From: Meriones unguiculatus
Taxonomy: Eukaryota; Chordata; Mammalia; Rodentia; Muridae
Assembly: GCF_030254825.1 (NCBI RefSeq)
Contig: NC_083353.1
Span: 99,886,528 to 99,950,527 of the forward strand
Length of the DNA stretch: 64,000 nucleotides
Reading direction: 5' to 3'
A model generated the notes under the pieces. It was not told where the DNA came from, did not search any database, and saw only the letters and a program-made list of their open reading frames with translations. Both the position numbers and the translations under genes were made by a program. Positions within the stretch are counted from its first letter, which is position 1. Each line of letters starts with the position of its first letter. Below are positions 42,940-55,484 of the stretch, piece by piece.

Positions 42940-43265
42940 TTTTTACTTGTGGGGACAAGGTCTTGCTGGATGCCACACTAGCCTTGAACTCTTGATCATA
43001 TTGTTTTCATTTCCTGGGTGCTGGAGTGACAGATGTGTGCTATTATGCCTGTCTTTAAATTTAATTTTTAAAACAGTTGGCTTTTTATACTTTTAATCCT
43101 GTGTGTGCGTGTGAATACAGGTGCCTGCAGAGGTTGGAGGTGTGGGATCCCCTGAAGCTATCGTTGAGGCAGTTGTGAGCCACCAAATGTGTATTGGAAA
43201 CCAAATTTAGGTCATTTCCAAGAGCAGTATGCTCTCCTAACTTTTGAGCTATTAATTCTTGTAAG
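42940..43265 (-). mobile_element. B1 fragment followed by B2-type SINE
   Basis: The B1 part (about 42940-43055) includes GGGGACAAGGTCTTGCTGGA and GGGTGCTGGAGTGACAGATG. The B2 part (about 43060-43262) includes GCAGAGGTTGGAGGTGTGGG and GGAAACCAAATTTAGGTC. Both are on the minus strand and diverged. Confidence 0.55.
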
Positions 43266-43269
43266 TATT

Positions 43270-46200
43270 TACTGTTTCAGGGTCAGCAAAGAGAGTCAAT
43301 TAGGAGGTTATGGTGGCTATTCAGAGTAGGGGTAATGTGAATAGCTTAGATTAGGGGACTAAATGATGACAGAAAGACCTTAGCGGGTAGATCTGAGAGT
43401 CCCAGAGGAAATAAAATTCAACACTGGGCAAACTAATTTGACCAAAGTTATAGAGTAGCTACTTACATTTATAGTAACTAGAATTTAAATGGAAAAAAAA
43501 TATTTTCTCGGTGGCATGGCCACATTCTCAGTGCCCAGTATACATGTGGCTATTGTCCTGGACTGCCCAGTTGTTTTTCCATAGTGAGGTTAGAACCCAG
43601 GGCCTTTTCCTTGCTAGGTGAGCAAGTTGAGGTCCACTGCCTTAACTCTGACAGGTAAGTTTATTGGATAGTCTTATTGTCACAGAAAGGGCACTTAAAT
43701 GCTGGTCTAGCGGCCAGATCTACTGAAATGCTTGGACCATGCATAGCTGCATTGGCTGGTAAAACCATGCAGCTTGAAGGCTCTGACTGTGGGGGAGAGA
43801 AGTTTGACCTGGGGTTGTGTTTTAGTCTTTTGAACAGACCGGGCCCACAGCTGCTTCATCACCCTGCCTCCTGTGAGGGAGTGAATGAGCATTTGCAAAC
43901 AGCTGATGCTAACTTGCTCATGTGAATTTGGTCAAAGGGCAGGAGTGAGTTTCCTCCGCCCAGAGAAGCTAGGTGTGGATTCTCGCACTGAGGGATTTTC
44001 CCTTCTGAAGGGACCCGGCATTCGGCACAAGCATTTCACATGTGGAATTGTCTGATTCTTAGGTAAGAGAAAAGATGTCTGAAGAATAATAAAGTTACTT
44101 TTGGTGAGCACACATATTAACTGTAACGAAATAAAACGGGGATTGCGGCAAATACAACTCAATCTTCCGTCTCAGAGGTTTATTACCTCTAATCCTACTG
44201 GAATCTGCTGTAGGAGCTGGCGATGTAATAAAGCAGGTTCATTTTCACACACCTTTTCCCCCTTTGATACACAAAGCACAATATTATATAAAAAAAATCT
44301 GTTTAAATTTCCCCTGTTAATTTATGACTGATTTTGCGCTTAAAAAAATAGTTTTATTGTTTCTGGACTCCATTGGCTTCTCCTTCACCTTTGCTCAGAA
44401 CTAGGACAGCAAATCCACGGCACTTGCCTTTGCTTCCCAATCCTTCTAACCAATCTTTGACGTTTTTTGCTGGTGACTCTAAATTTGGCTTGGAATCCTC
44501 CCCTCCCCAGCAGTTCAAGAGGAAAGAACAGATCTGAAACCTAACTGCTGTGTTTTAATGAGGAACAGGCATTTTAATGGAAATATCAAGATAATCATTT
44601 CCAGAATCTCAATAAGATTTGCTCAGAACTGTCTAACTTCTGGGAAGGAAGAGAATATTTTTGTTGTTTTGAGGGTGGTTAAGGAGCTGTAATTTATCCA
44701 GGTGAGCCATGCAGTGGTTAAAAGGGAGAGAAGCAGAAACCATTGTATGGAAATCAAGATATTTCTCAGCACTTCATAAGGTTCCCCACATGGCTCATAC
44801 TTGTGTAACTAGAGTCTGTCTCACAAGGCCCAGGGCTGCTTCTCAGTCAAATGCTGCAGAAAGAACACTAGCTCTTGGTTCTGGTTCTACCTCCACTGGT
44901 TTCTTTATGAACCATGTGGCAAGTGTCCCAGTAAAGGAAGCAAACAGCCAGAGTTGGGAGGAAAGAATTCTGGGAGGAGGGAGACTAAGGGAACACGTGT
45001 TAGTGGAAGAGTTGCTGATTAAATGAATATAGTACCGCGTCTCCAAATTCATGGTTTTAGAAGTCTTGTTCCATGACTGGGAAGAGAGGTCACCTTTAGG
45101 TCAGTGGAGAGATGATATGCCATGGTGATCATGTAACAGAACCACTCACCTCAAGGCCAGGAAGGGAAGAGGGTGAGGAAAGGGCTGGGATTCTACAGTT
45201 TCATTCAGAACGATGCCCCCCAAGGACCTAAATTCTCTGGTTAGACTCCACGTTTTAAAATTTAAACAACCTCTTTACAATGTCCCTCTGAGCTTTAACA
45301 GATGTGCCTTTTGAGAACATTTACAATCCAAACAAATGAATGTATATCATTATAAAAGATAGTGCTGTTGATTTTGTTTCTAAATAATAGTATACAATTG
45401 CTCCAACAGATTCAGTTATTTTTTTTCATGAATTTGGTCTGGTCTCTTTCATGGGGGAAATGAATGGTTTAAATCGTGAGATTCATGAAGGTATAGAGAT
45501 GATTTGGGGATCCTCTTGGACCTTATTAAACTCTATCGAGTGCTTATTTAAATATATGCAAATTAAAACCCTCTTTGCCTTGGTTTTGACCTTTGACAAC
45601 AGTATGCTATGTCTTTTTTCATTGCCTGGGCAAGAGATGAAACTAATGGATTTGGGGCATTTCCCAATGGCCTTTGCAGGATGGTTCCGTGATTCTGTTT
45701 TTCTTCTCAAAGATGGGCTGCATGTTTTTCCTCTCAACAGTGTGTCTTCCGATGTACACTCCACCATTTAGAAATCTTGCCTGCATGTGTAGCGTGGTCC
45801 TATTTTCACTCTTTAAAAACTTTGACTAGGCGTTGAACTTTGTTGTAAGAAAGAAAAACTAACTACTGGCTATGCATGTCCTTCTGCATGTTAGACAGAC
45901 ATACAGGAAAATCCTCTGCGGCCCAAATAAGGCCCAGGAGACTTGTGGTTGGCTAACACCGTGGTGTCAAAATGTGTACCTGGGAAAAAACACAGAAAGG
46001 CATTGGATTAGTTGACCTGGAAGATGCCACTCAATTTTATTTGCAGGATTTTCTGTCTTGTCTCCTTTGCTGAATGTGCTCAGAAAAGTTCAAAACACAG
46101 AAGACTCTCATATTTCCAAGAGGGTTGGATCTGATTTAGCTTAGTATTGCTTGAAAAAAATGAATTAGGTACTTTGTGTGTGTGTGTGTGTGTTTGACAC

Positions 46201-47480
46201 TTAGTTATACAGGCTTTGATTAAATTGGTTAGGCCTTACCATGCTCACAGGTCATGTGACATTCTGTCTTGTTCTGTATACAAGGACTACCTAAGAAGTT
46301 ACTTTCCTACTTAGTGAGTCATGCTCTTGGACCTTGTGGATCAAGCAATGAGACTGGACCTGTCTGTCTGGGGATGGCTTGTCTCTAAGATGTCAGGGCC
46401 TTCATTTAAGAAGACCTAACAGTTGGTAGCCATGCGACTTCCAAGATCTGGGGTCCATGCAGCAGGTTCGTTCCTGCGTGTTTTCAGTGTCTGGTTGAAG
46501 ATAGTGCTGAGTCTACCCCCACTTCCCCCTCCCGCCTCTGAATGCAGCATGGATTCCTCACAGTGTGGTGATTTGTGTAGTAGCCAGACTTCACAAGTCC
46601 CTGCTAAGTACTGTAAGTGTCACAGGAACCGAAGTGGAAAACCCCTGCCTCTCTCTACCCAGCCATCCCCATCAACTCCGCTCAACCCTGTTGCTTTTAA
46701 GTATTTGGCACCACGGCTGGCCTCAGGGTTGGGGACATTAGACTTGATCTACTGATTGGGGGAGTCACACTGTAGAAGATCGATTTGCAGCCGTGTTTGG
46801 AAAACATCCGTGTCTCATGAGTGTGGTGTGAGAAGGTGCAGGCTGAATAGTGTGACAGTTTGTACTGTGTGAGTTAGACAAAGTCCCAGGTTACCTGCTG
46901 CTGGCCACTTTCCTAGAATAGTGATGTTTGTGTAATATGGAGCTCCCCATGGGGAGCTGATAATCTTGAGTCAATTAGCACACTACCCAGCGTGTAACAA
47001 TTAATCCTAAATACTAACCAAGGCAGTTGTTAGCCCCTATGAAAGCTTTAGAGAAATTAGGAAAAAGATGCCCTCTGAATATAGGGGAGGGCGCCCCTTC
47101 CCACCATGAGACTCTTTTTCAGTACACACACATGACAACAAAATATCATTCTGGTAACTATAACTGTTGTAATTAATTTCCTCGTGAAAATATCAAAGCC
47201 CTTAGCATTCCCAGGGCTTTCCTGACTGCTTTCCCCAGCATCCTCTCCCGGCTGTCCTTTCTAGTGTGCCTCTCTTCTTGCCCCTCCTCTTTTTTCTTCT
47301 GTGATCGCCTACATTTACTCAGACACTTGCTGCTCTGTGGGTCAGTTCACAAACTGATTCTGGAGGGGGCACATTCCCTAAAATGCTAGTGGCTTAACAG
47401 TGCTAACTATGCAGTTGAAGTATTTCTGAACATTTAAAAATTTTGATTACGGACGCAACACATGTACATAGATAGTAATA
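43270..47480. other. Long unique intergenic stretch
   Basis: In over 4 kb I find no clear SINE, LINE or LTR other than a (TG)n at 46176-46193 and a possible MIR scrap near 44870-44950. The AT-rich, repeat-poor character around 43.9-46.1 kb is what conserved noncoding DNA often looks like, but conservation cannot be judged here. Confidence 0.5.
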
Positions 47481-47489
47481 TGTACAGTT

Positions 47490-47830
47490 ATGGTTTTTAT
47501 TAATGTAATGAAACACCATGGCCGGAGCAACTTGGGGAGGAAGAGGTTTATTTGGGCCATGTTTCCATATCGCTGTTCATCACTGAAGGAAGTCAGGATT
47601 GAAACTCAAGTAGTGCAGGCACCTGGAGACAAGAGCTGATGCAGAGGCTGTGGAAGGCTGCTGCTTAGTGACCCGCTCTGTATGAGTTGCTCAGTTTACT
47701 ACCAGCCCAGGGATGGCTCCTGCCACAACGGGCTGGGCCCTCCATCATTGATTACTAACCGAGAAAAATGCCCTGCAGGCTTGTCTTACAGCCTGACCTT
47801 AACTATAAAGTTGTATAAAGTTGACATTAA
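47490..47830 (+). mobile_element. URR1-like element
   Basis: It has TTTTTATTAATGTAATGAAA and CACCATGGCCGGAGCAACTT, then CTGATGCAGAGGCTGTGGAA, GGGCTGGGCCCTCCATCATT and a TAAAGTTGACATTAATCTA end. It shares its 3' modules with the copies at 30.0 and 56.7 kb. Confidence 0.55.
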
Positions 47831-48016
47831 TCTATTTAGCACAGGTAGATAGGTCTGAAGTATGTTTTTATGAAACTCCTTCACTTGGGTGTCTTATATC
47901 TAGTATTTCCCAAATTTGGCATTTTTTCCCTCTGTGTGATGTATCTCTAGGAGAAATGTGCTGTATAGGCTGGATGTATCTGTGTGTATGTAACATATAT
48001 GCACACAATAGAGGTG

Positions 48017-48017
48017 T

Positions 48018-48050
<33 letters not shown>

Positions 48051-48058
48051 TGTGGGGT
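48017..48058. repeat. (TG)n microsatellite
   Basis: About 16 TG units with GGTGTGG flanks. Confidence 0.95.
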
Positions 48059-48404
48059 ATATACTTGTGTAAAGTATGGGTTTAGGCAGGAGGATGATGT
48101 CTCTTAGAAGAAGAAAGGAGTAGATATAGAAAACTTGATACTGTGTCCTCCAATTTGAGTAAGTTCATCCACAGTTTTTTTATATTATTCTTATAATAGC
48201 TTATTGCAAGTAATTGGTCAAAGCCCACATCCCTCTGCAGACAGGAAGTTAGGAGCTGAGCCTTATCAATGCTGTGGTCCCTCTTCAGACGATTTGGTAG
48301 ATATTTATTTCATATGTGGATTTGGAAGCTCTCAGATTTCGGAAAGGGACAGGATATGTGACAGTCCCCTATCTCCTTGACAGCTATGATGTCATCTACA
48401 GCTT

Positions 48405-48533
48405 TACTGATGCCGTAATCCCAGCACTGAGGAAAGCAGAGGCAGGTGGACCTCTGTGAGTTCTAGGTCAGCCTGGTCTACAAAGCAAGTCTAGGATAGC
48501 CAAGGCTACACAGAGAAACCCTGTCTCGAAAAA
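48405..48533 (+). mobile_element. B1 SINE
   Basis: AATCCCAGCACTGAGG, GCAGAGGCAGGTGGACCTCT, GTCAGCCTGGTCTACAAAGC and ACACAGAGAAACCCTGTCTC are all B1 landmarks. The usual A-tail has changed into an AAACC repeat. Confidence 0.9.
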
Positions 48534-48617
48534 CCAAACCAAACCAAACCAAACCAAACCAAACCAAACCAAACCAGCCAACCAACCATCCAACCAACTA
48601 ACCAACCAACCAAACAA
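48531..48617. repeat. (AAACC)n to (AACC)n microsatellite
   Basis: About nine AAACC pentamers (48531-48575) are followed by AACC/CAAC tetramers to about 48617. The array grows from the B1 tail. Confidence 0.95.
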
Positions 48618-48649
48618 AAAAAACCCAAACAAAAAACAAAAAAATAAAC

Positions 48650-48750
48650 AGTTCCCCGTCCACCACATGGGGCTCAGAGATCAAACTCAAGCTGTCTGTC
48701 TTGGTTTCAAGCATGTTTACCTGCTGAGCCATCTTTCCAGTGGTGCTCTC
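48650..48750 (-). mobile_element. B2/ID-type SINE fragment
   Basis: GAGATCAAACTCAAGCTGTC with ACCTGCTGAGCCATCTTTCC is an inverted tRNA-derived SINE head. Confidence 0.6.
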
Positions 48751-48797
48751 TTTTGCTAAAAGTAGACTTGACCTGTAAACTATGCCATACACAGCCA

Positions 48798-48836
48798 ATG
48801 TGTATGCGTGTGCGCGTGCGCGTGCGTGTGTGCGTG
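48798..48836. repeat. 39-bp perfect alternating purine-pyrimidine tract
   Basis: Every base alternates purine and pyrimidine, with a GC-rich centre (TGCGCGTGCGCGTGCGTG). This is a strong candidate for Z-DNA formation. Confidence 0.9.
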
Positions 48837-48839
48837 AAC

Positions 48840-51800
48840 ATAGGAGCATGAGCACATGCACGGCTGTACACAGTGTGTAGGTGCACACACATCTATCCAT
48901 ACACACACCTGGCAGCAGTACGAGGTGCTCAGAATGAGCTGTAGCTCACTAATATTTTTATGTTTTTCCTCTATAAATTTATGTAGGTGCTGCTTCTGAT
49001 AAATCACTTGCCTTGCGCAAATTCGGAGTCCTAAAGATCAGCTGTGCCCAACAAGATCTGTCAGAAACCATGGCAGGTGGAGGGGACAAAGTGTTTGATG
49101 TCCTAACAGTAGAGCCTCATTGCTGCTTCCCTCCATAAGGGACATCACGGAATCACTGCCGTGCTGGAATTAGGCAGAGAGAGTTTCAACTGTGGGAATG
49201 AATTCTTCTAAAAGCAAAAGTGAAAATTTACAAAGAAAGGCTCGGGGGATGGAGGAAAAGTAGCCGTTGAGGCTTTGAGTTCAGATGTGCATGAGGTTAC
49301 CAGTTCTGACTTTTTCCAAAAGGCTTTCAGTCCGAGAAGTCCAATTCAGAACAACAGAATCATGGCTATGCCCACGAAAACCGAGTCTGTGAACATAGTA
49401 AAACCTTGAGCTGATTGTGCACTTCAGGTGGGTGAAATCTATGGCATGTGAGTTACATCCTAATACCAGCTACACGTAAAAATTAAAAGCAGAACAAAAT
49501 TCCACATCTAAGCATTCTCTATGAACCAGGCAGTTTCTCCACTGTATATGAATAGATTGAGGCAGCCTCTTAGGGAACTTCATCACTGAAGTATGACCTT
49601 GTTTTCAGACTTTTTCAAGAAGAGAGAACGTAATAAAAATTAAAAAAAAATACAGTAAGATGGATGGTTCTATTTGAAAAGGATTGTGAGTATTGTTCTT
49701 CTCTATCTACATTTTATTTTTTGTTTGCTGCCCATTTGGCCTTGAGGGAAGGGGGAAGGACATGGTTGGCTAGGAATTAGAAATAATGGCAAGTTGGCTT
49801 CTGTTAATTTTTTTGTATGTCTCATTTACTGAAATCTATAATTTGAAAATGGCTGTTCTTTGAAATGCTCCCATCTGTCTGAGTTTCAATCAATTTCTTA
49901 ATCGTGTAAAAACAGCAGGAGCCACTGAAAAAGAGACACAGTTTCAGAAAACCACATGTTTCCTTTTATAGGGTACAAAGTGGGGAATTCAATGTTTTCT
50001 TCACAATATCCTACCTAATAGCAGGGCACCCCTGAGTGGCTTGGGGGCAGGGAAAGAAAATGTGATTTTAAATGAGAAAAATATAATCAGAAATGATCAT
50101 TGTTAGGCTTATAACAGCAATGACAAAAATCAGGCTTCCAGCAGCACCTAACGAAATGCAAATTATATATTATTCACATTGATCGCTTCCCCCCGATTCC
50201 CAACTGATTTATTAGCCTATGATATTACAATCATTTAGCAAGCTTGCTGCAGCATAAATATTTGATCTTTGGGTAATGTTTTTCATATCTACATTTTGCT
50301 ATGGCTTTCCATTCTTTCTTGAGTTAAAGGGGAAAAGGCAAATACAAGGAATGCAAAGTGGATAGAAAGAACAGACTTGCAAGTTAGCCAAGCAAGAGAA
50401 AGCCCTGGGGAATAAAGAAAGCACCAGACAGAAACCCCGAAGTTGTTTTCCTGGGTGTGACGTTGGGTGCATCTTTTTCGGCTTTGGTTTGCATCTGCCT
50501 GACTGGGGGTAATCAGGCACTCCCAGGTTCCTTTTGTCTCCTGACAACAGTCTTTGCTCACCTGTTGTTCATCCTACCTGTAATGGAAGATCGGCTAGTA
50601 TAGACTGTTGCCATATATTTAAAGATATGCATCTTCTAAAAAGGGACAAGAAAACCATCTATGTAGCATCCTTCCCTACTGGGAATTTCACAGAACCATG
50701 TGGCTCAGAGAAGTTAATAAGCAACCCTAAGAACAGCTTCAGGTTACCACAGCTCCGGGAAACTGTGTGGGGTACCCACTGTCTCTGCTTTGATCGCTCC
50801 CTTCCGTTCTGTTTTCTGATATTGCACAGCACAAACCAGATTTCTTAAGACATAAGCTCTTGGATCCCCAAAGACATAGTTTTGTCCCCACAGCCAGCTA
50901 CTGTTTTCTTCAGTTCCATCTCACTTTAATTGTTGTCCGAAGGCCACAGGTTCCTGGTTTGTAATCTCACTTAGCGATCTCTTTTGGAATCAGGATTCAA
51001 GATAGAGAAATGGGTGTTTCCTTGGGTGTATGACATGGCAGAAGGAAGAAGCCAGGGGTAAGAGGAGGAAAGCAGAGAATGTAGTGATTGTTCGTGGTGT
51101 GCCATGAGAATTTTGCCTGTGCACTGTGTCTGGTATAAGACCACTGTTTAGCACATTGTAGCTACTATGAGTCTTTTAGCAAAGAAACTTATAGAGATCC
51201 AGCAGCACAGTGGCTGCTGGTCTGTTCCTTGCACTGGAAGCCCCACCCCTCTCCCCCTTACTTGTCTGGTCTATTTCCTGCTCAGATGTTGGGTTATTTT
51301 GATGAACAAAGCTAGATGTTGTCATGACTCAGCGTTAGTCACGGTTGCCACTTGCTCTGAGTGATTTGCTCCAACTCTGTCATGCTCAGTTATCTCCTAG
51401 AAAGATTTCACCTTCCTTGGGAAGTTGTGGGATGAAATGAAACGAGCAGTGAAATGGCTGGCAGAGAGCAAGCAACTCAGCGAAGGTGGAGGTTGATCCT
51501 ATTTCCCTGTACCAGGCCCTTGTCCTGCCTCACATCCATTTTCTGTTTGTTGTTTATTCTCTGTTCTCAGGTCTCAGTTAGAATGGCAGCTTCTTGAGGA
51601 GGACTTCTTTGGTCACCTCATGTATGAAAAGATACCTTCCTGTTACTCATTCGATCATTCTGCTATACTCATGTCTGTATTAGGCACATGTTTGTCATCT
51701 GTTTTCCCCATCACATTCCTAATTGTATGATGCCAGCAATCTTCTCTTGCTTTCTCTAGTACAGCTAGTGCCAAGCAGGTACATTTATTGAATGAATCAT

Positions 51801-52240
51801 AATTATAACCAGTGTGACAGAAGGCTAAAGCAGCATTAAGGTGGGTTTCTTACTACTAGAACTTTCAAGCAGAGCATCCTTAATTGGGTATAACTTTAAG
51901 CAAGCTTTCAAGTACCAGATTCTATATTTTTGTAATTACAGGCCTGAACTGATGCTCAGGAAATTAGAGGAGGGCATACAATGCCGAAATGTTTTACATT
52001 CTAATTTTATTCCCATACTCAAGTCTCCTCTTACCTGAATATCCTCTACGCATTTTAGGCTTCTTCTTTTGCCACTCATGTACCTGCTTCCTTATTAATG
52101 GACCACTAATGTTTGTCCAGCATGTAGCATGTGCTGAGCACCCTGCCCAGGCCCTCAAATGAGATTCATCACAGTCACACTTTGAGTTCAAGTCATGTTT
52201 TCCTTATTTAGACAGTAGCATTGGACTGTGACTACAGTTC
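48840..52240. other. Long unique intergenic stretch
   Basis: I recognise no repeat family over about 3.4 kb. Blocks at about 49850-50300 (AT-rich, with TTAGCCTATGATATTACAAT and GCAGCATAAATATTTGATC) and 50480-50840 have the mixed composition seen in conserved enhancers. This is suggestion only. Confidence 0.45.
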
Positions 52241-52254
52241 TTTAGGAAGAGAGA

Positions 52255-52343
52255 TAGGGGTGAGATGGAAGGAAGAGAGAGAGAGAGGAGCAAGAGAGGA
52301 TAGAGATAGGAGAGAAATATAGGTAGGTATGTGTGTGTGTGTG

Positions 52344-52408
<65 letters not shown>
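52255..52408. repeat. GA-rich, (TG)n and (GA)n compound repeat
   Basis: AGAGAGAG pieces (52272-52286) lead to a TG tract (52330-52367) and a GA tract (52368-52407). A 260-codon minus frame at 52242-53024 crosses this and the next B1 and is an artefact. Confidence 0.95.
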
Positions 52409-52411
<3 letters not shown>

Positions 52412-52535
52412 AATACTGGCAAGAAAGGAAATGGAAGATATGATGGTTGGAGCTGGGTATTATAACAGAGGGGTCAAATAAACATAAAAGACAAATTCCA
52501 AGTCTAAGAGTGTCGGTTAAGAGCCCTGACATCAA

Positions 52536-52680
52536 GCAGGTCATGGTGGCAAATGTCACCCAGCACTCCAGAAGCAGAGGCAGGTGGATCTCTGTGAGTG
52601 TGAGGCCAGCCTGGTCTACAAAGCCTGATCCAGGACAGCTAAGGCTACACAGAGAAACACTGTCTTGGAAAACCAAAAGC
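52536..52680 (+). mobile_element. B1 SINE
   Basis: GCAGAGGCAGGTGGATCTCT, GAGGCCAGCCTGGTCTACAA and ACACAGAGAAACACTGTCTT with an A-rich tail. Almost full length. Confidence 0.9.
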
Positions 52681-54470
52681 CAAGAGGGAAAAAAAGAGAG
52701 CCATGACATCCAAGGATAAGCAGCAGACATGGCAAGAGCCCTTCCCCAAGCACCACTGACATAAGGATCTTGGCTGTGTTCTGCTGGGGTTAACATGGCC
52801 TTGTCCCACTCAAGGTTTGCTGGTGAGGAGGCAAAGAATGCCCATAATAGAGAAGTCAAGGCAGGCGGAGGACTGCAAAAAGTCTCTGTTAGCCTCACAG
52901 AGGAGGCCTCAGTACGAAAGGTACCCGCAGAATCGACGTATCTTCCCAAGGCATCTTCACCAAGGCTGTTTTTTGAAAATGGGACAGAAACCTCTGAAAT
53001 GTCAAGAGATAGCGTTTTTGCCAAGGCAACAGAATGCTAAGGACTGCAAGCAAAGATTCTTATTACAAAAAGGTGCTAAATTCTGGAATCGGGTTTAATT
53101 ATACCTGAGGTATTTCTGACTTGGAGTGTGGGTGGAGGCTCTGCCTCTCTCTCTATTGCTGTTATTATCACATGGCTGTAGAGCTTAATTTTTTTCCCAC
53201 CATGGGGCTTCTTAGTCAACTTTCCAGTCTCTCCCAGCCAACTACCCCTGGGAGGCAGAGTTTCTGACAAAGCACTCAACCACCAGTAAAAGTTGCTGCC
53301 CACTTCAGTCTCTATTAGCAATCAAGTTATCGGCCCTGGGCAATCACCAGGTTTAATCGTTCGTGGATCGATCGCTAGGATGATGTAGGGGCCAGCATCA
53401 CATACCGCAGAGGCCAAATCTGTGGATGTGTGTGTCAAATCAACACACTGGCCGAAAGTGCTTTTAGTGTTGGCTTTGGGGGGTGGGGGTACATGGGAAA
53501 TGTGAATTATACCTCTCCTTGCCTAATGGGACTCCTCTGGATGGAGTCACTCTTCTTTTAGAGATGCTAGGTTTTATCTTTATTTTTATTTTATTTTTAG
53601 TGCTGTGTATTCTATCTTCCATCTCTCAGCTGTGGCTGGTTTCCATTTGTTTTGCAGGGGGCCTCTGAATAATTCACAATCGAGCATCTCTTAGTGCTTC
53701 TGGAGGTCATTAGGTGCACCCTTGATGGAGCTGTTTTCTCTATGAGTACAACTAGCAGCAGTTAGCACTTGGGGTGAGAGGTGAATGTGGTGTGTGTGTG
53801 TGTGTGTGTGTGTGTGGTGTGACAAATACAGGCCATGTTTTTTGTTTGTTTGTGTTTGGTCAAATCTTGAACCTCATTCAGCGGAAAATCCAAGGCCTTA
53901 GTGTGAAGGCAAAGCCTTTGTCTAGCCTCATTGGTCTTTGCTCTCTGTCATCTCAGCAACCTCTCTGATCACCCTACTCCTTCCATATTGACCTTCTTGT
54001 TATTTCTATTTTTGTTTTTTGTTTTTTTTTGGATGCTGTTGAACACGTGACTACAAACACAGTGTCTCACAACAACACCCATTTATTAGTATCTTGCTGT
54101 TTTGCAGGTTGGAAGCACAGGCAGGTAAGCTGTGTTCCCTGCCAAGGCTGGAATTCAAGTGTCATCTGAGCAGGACATTATATCTGGATGTTCTGGGGAA
54201 AGTCTGAGTCTTGAATTTAGTAGGTTATTGGCCCAATTCAGTTTCCTTCAGTTGGAGGACTTGGTGTTTCCATGCAGGCTGTCCCCTGAGAGCTTCTCTC
54301 AGCTCCTTTGAGACTTCGTGGATTTCTTACCACATAGTTTTCTTCATCTTTAAGTCAACCAGGATGGACTGTAGTCTCCTCTCACTTCTGTTGCGGCTAG
54401 CCAGAGAAAAATTCTCTGCTTTTACAGTGTCCCCGTGATTAGGGCAGGCTCATCTTGGTACTCTCACTAA
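52681..54470. other. Intergenic, mostly unique
   Basis: A TG tract at 53788-53818 and T-runs near 54016-54030. Otherwise nothing recognised. Confidence 0.55.
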
Positions 54471-54476
54471 GGTCCA

Positions 54477-54600
54477 TTTTTTTTTAAAGGAGAAGATTTT
54501 GCTCTGTGTTGCAGGCTAGCCTCAAACCTTAGATCCCTTGGCTTTAGCTTCCTGAGTGCTGTGATTGCTATGGGTTCTACCATATTCAGTTTGCATAGAG
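54477..54600 (-). mobile_element. Decayed B1-type fragment
   Basis: A T-run, then GTGTTGCAGGCTAGCCTCAA and CTTCCTGAGTGCTGTGATTG in inverted B1 order. Confidence 0.5.
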
Positions 54601-54929
54601 ACTAGAGATGAAAGTTTTCTGTAGCCTAGGTTCTCGTGGCATTAACAGCCAGGACATGGAGACTAGTGGACCACTCTTAGGATTCTACCGCTCATACTGT
54701 TTTTCTAACATACTTCCATCTGCTCAACCGTAGGTCTTTGGGTGTGCCCTACCCTCTGTCTGGAATGCCTCCCTGTGTGGTTACGTGCTTTGCTATCTGT
54801 CTTTGCTATAGTCATGTCTCTGCCTGTAAGTCACCTCAGTTTAGTGATCTTCAAGAGAATTCTTTATAAAGGGAAGTCCTCATTCTGCCCTTTTCTTCAC
54901 AATATCCAGGAGAGATTACAAAATATACA

Positions 54930-55225
54930 GGTGGGGGTACCGAGGCTTGAACCTGGGGCCTTGTGTATGTCAGGCAAGCATTTTTCAACAGTGAGCTATC
55001 TCCCTGAGGCTCTTTCCCTTTTTAAATTTTGAGACAAGATCTCATTATGTTGTCTAGGCTGGCCTCTAACTCACTCTGTATTGCAGCCCGATTTGACTTT
55101 GAGCTCCCTCTAGTCTAGGCTGGCCTTGACTTCGTGAGTCACCTGCCTCAGCCTTCTGACTAGCCCAGAATCTAACACCTCTAAGTGCCTCTCTGTATGA
55201 GTTATCAGGCTCGGCTTTCTTGCTG
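54930..55225 (-). mobile_element. ID-type then B1-type SINE fragments
   Basis: GGCTTGAACCTGGGGCCTTG and AGGCAAGCATTTTTCAACAG mark an inverted ID-like piece (about 54930-55010). GAGACAAGATCTCATTATGT and GTCTAGGCTGGCCTCTAACT mark an inverted, partly repeated B1 (about 55028-55220). Confidence 0.6.
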
Positions 55226-55484
55226 TTGTTTGTTATTCTCTTTCTTCACTGGGATCAAGGTGTCCTGAGGATGGAGCCTTGCCTGCAGTGTTTGCAGCTG
55301 TATCCTCAGCATCTGATATAACTCCCGGCACATCTCAGGATGTGTGCTCCATCTACAAATAAGTGAGTGGATAAATAGACCTTGTTTTCTTCCTTCTTTC
55401 TCCCACTAAGATGTTCCTGAATTTTAACATTCTTTTAAAACCATCCCTGTTTTTCCATTTCTAACTGTATATCTCAGGGACTTT

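Noticed and set aside
44709..45026. 105-codon plus-strand frame as a new gene
   Set aside because: No start context, no splice support and mixed composition. Part resembles a MIR scrap.
52242..53024. 260-codon minus-strand open frame, the longest in the window
   Set aside because: It crosses a (GA)n/(TG)n compound repeat and an antisense B1. Its Ser/Leu and His/Thr runs come from the repeats. No splice or domain evidence.
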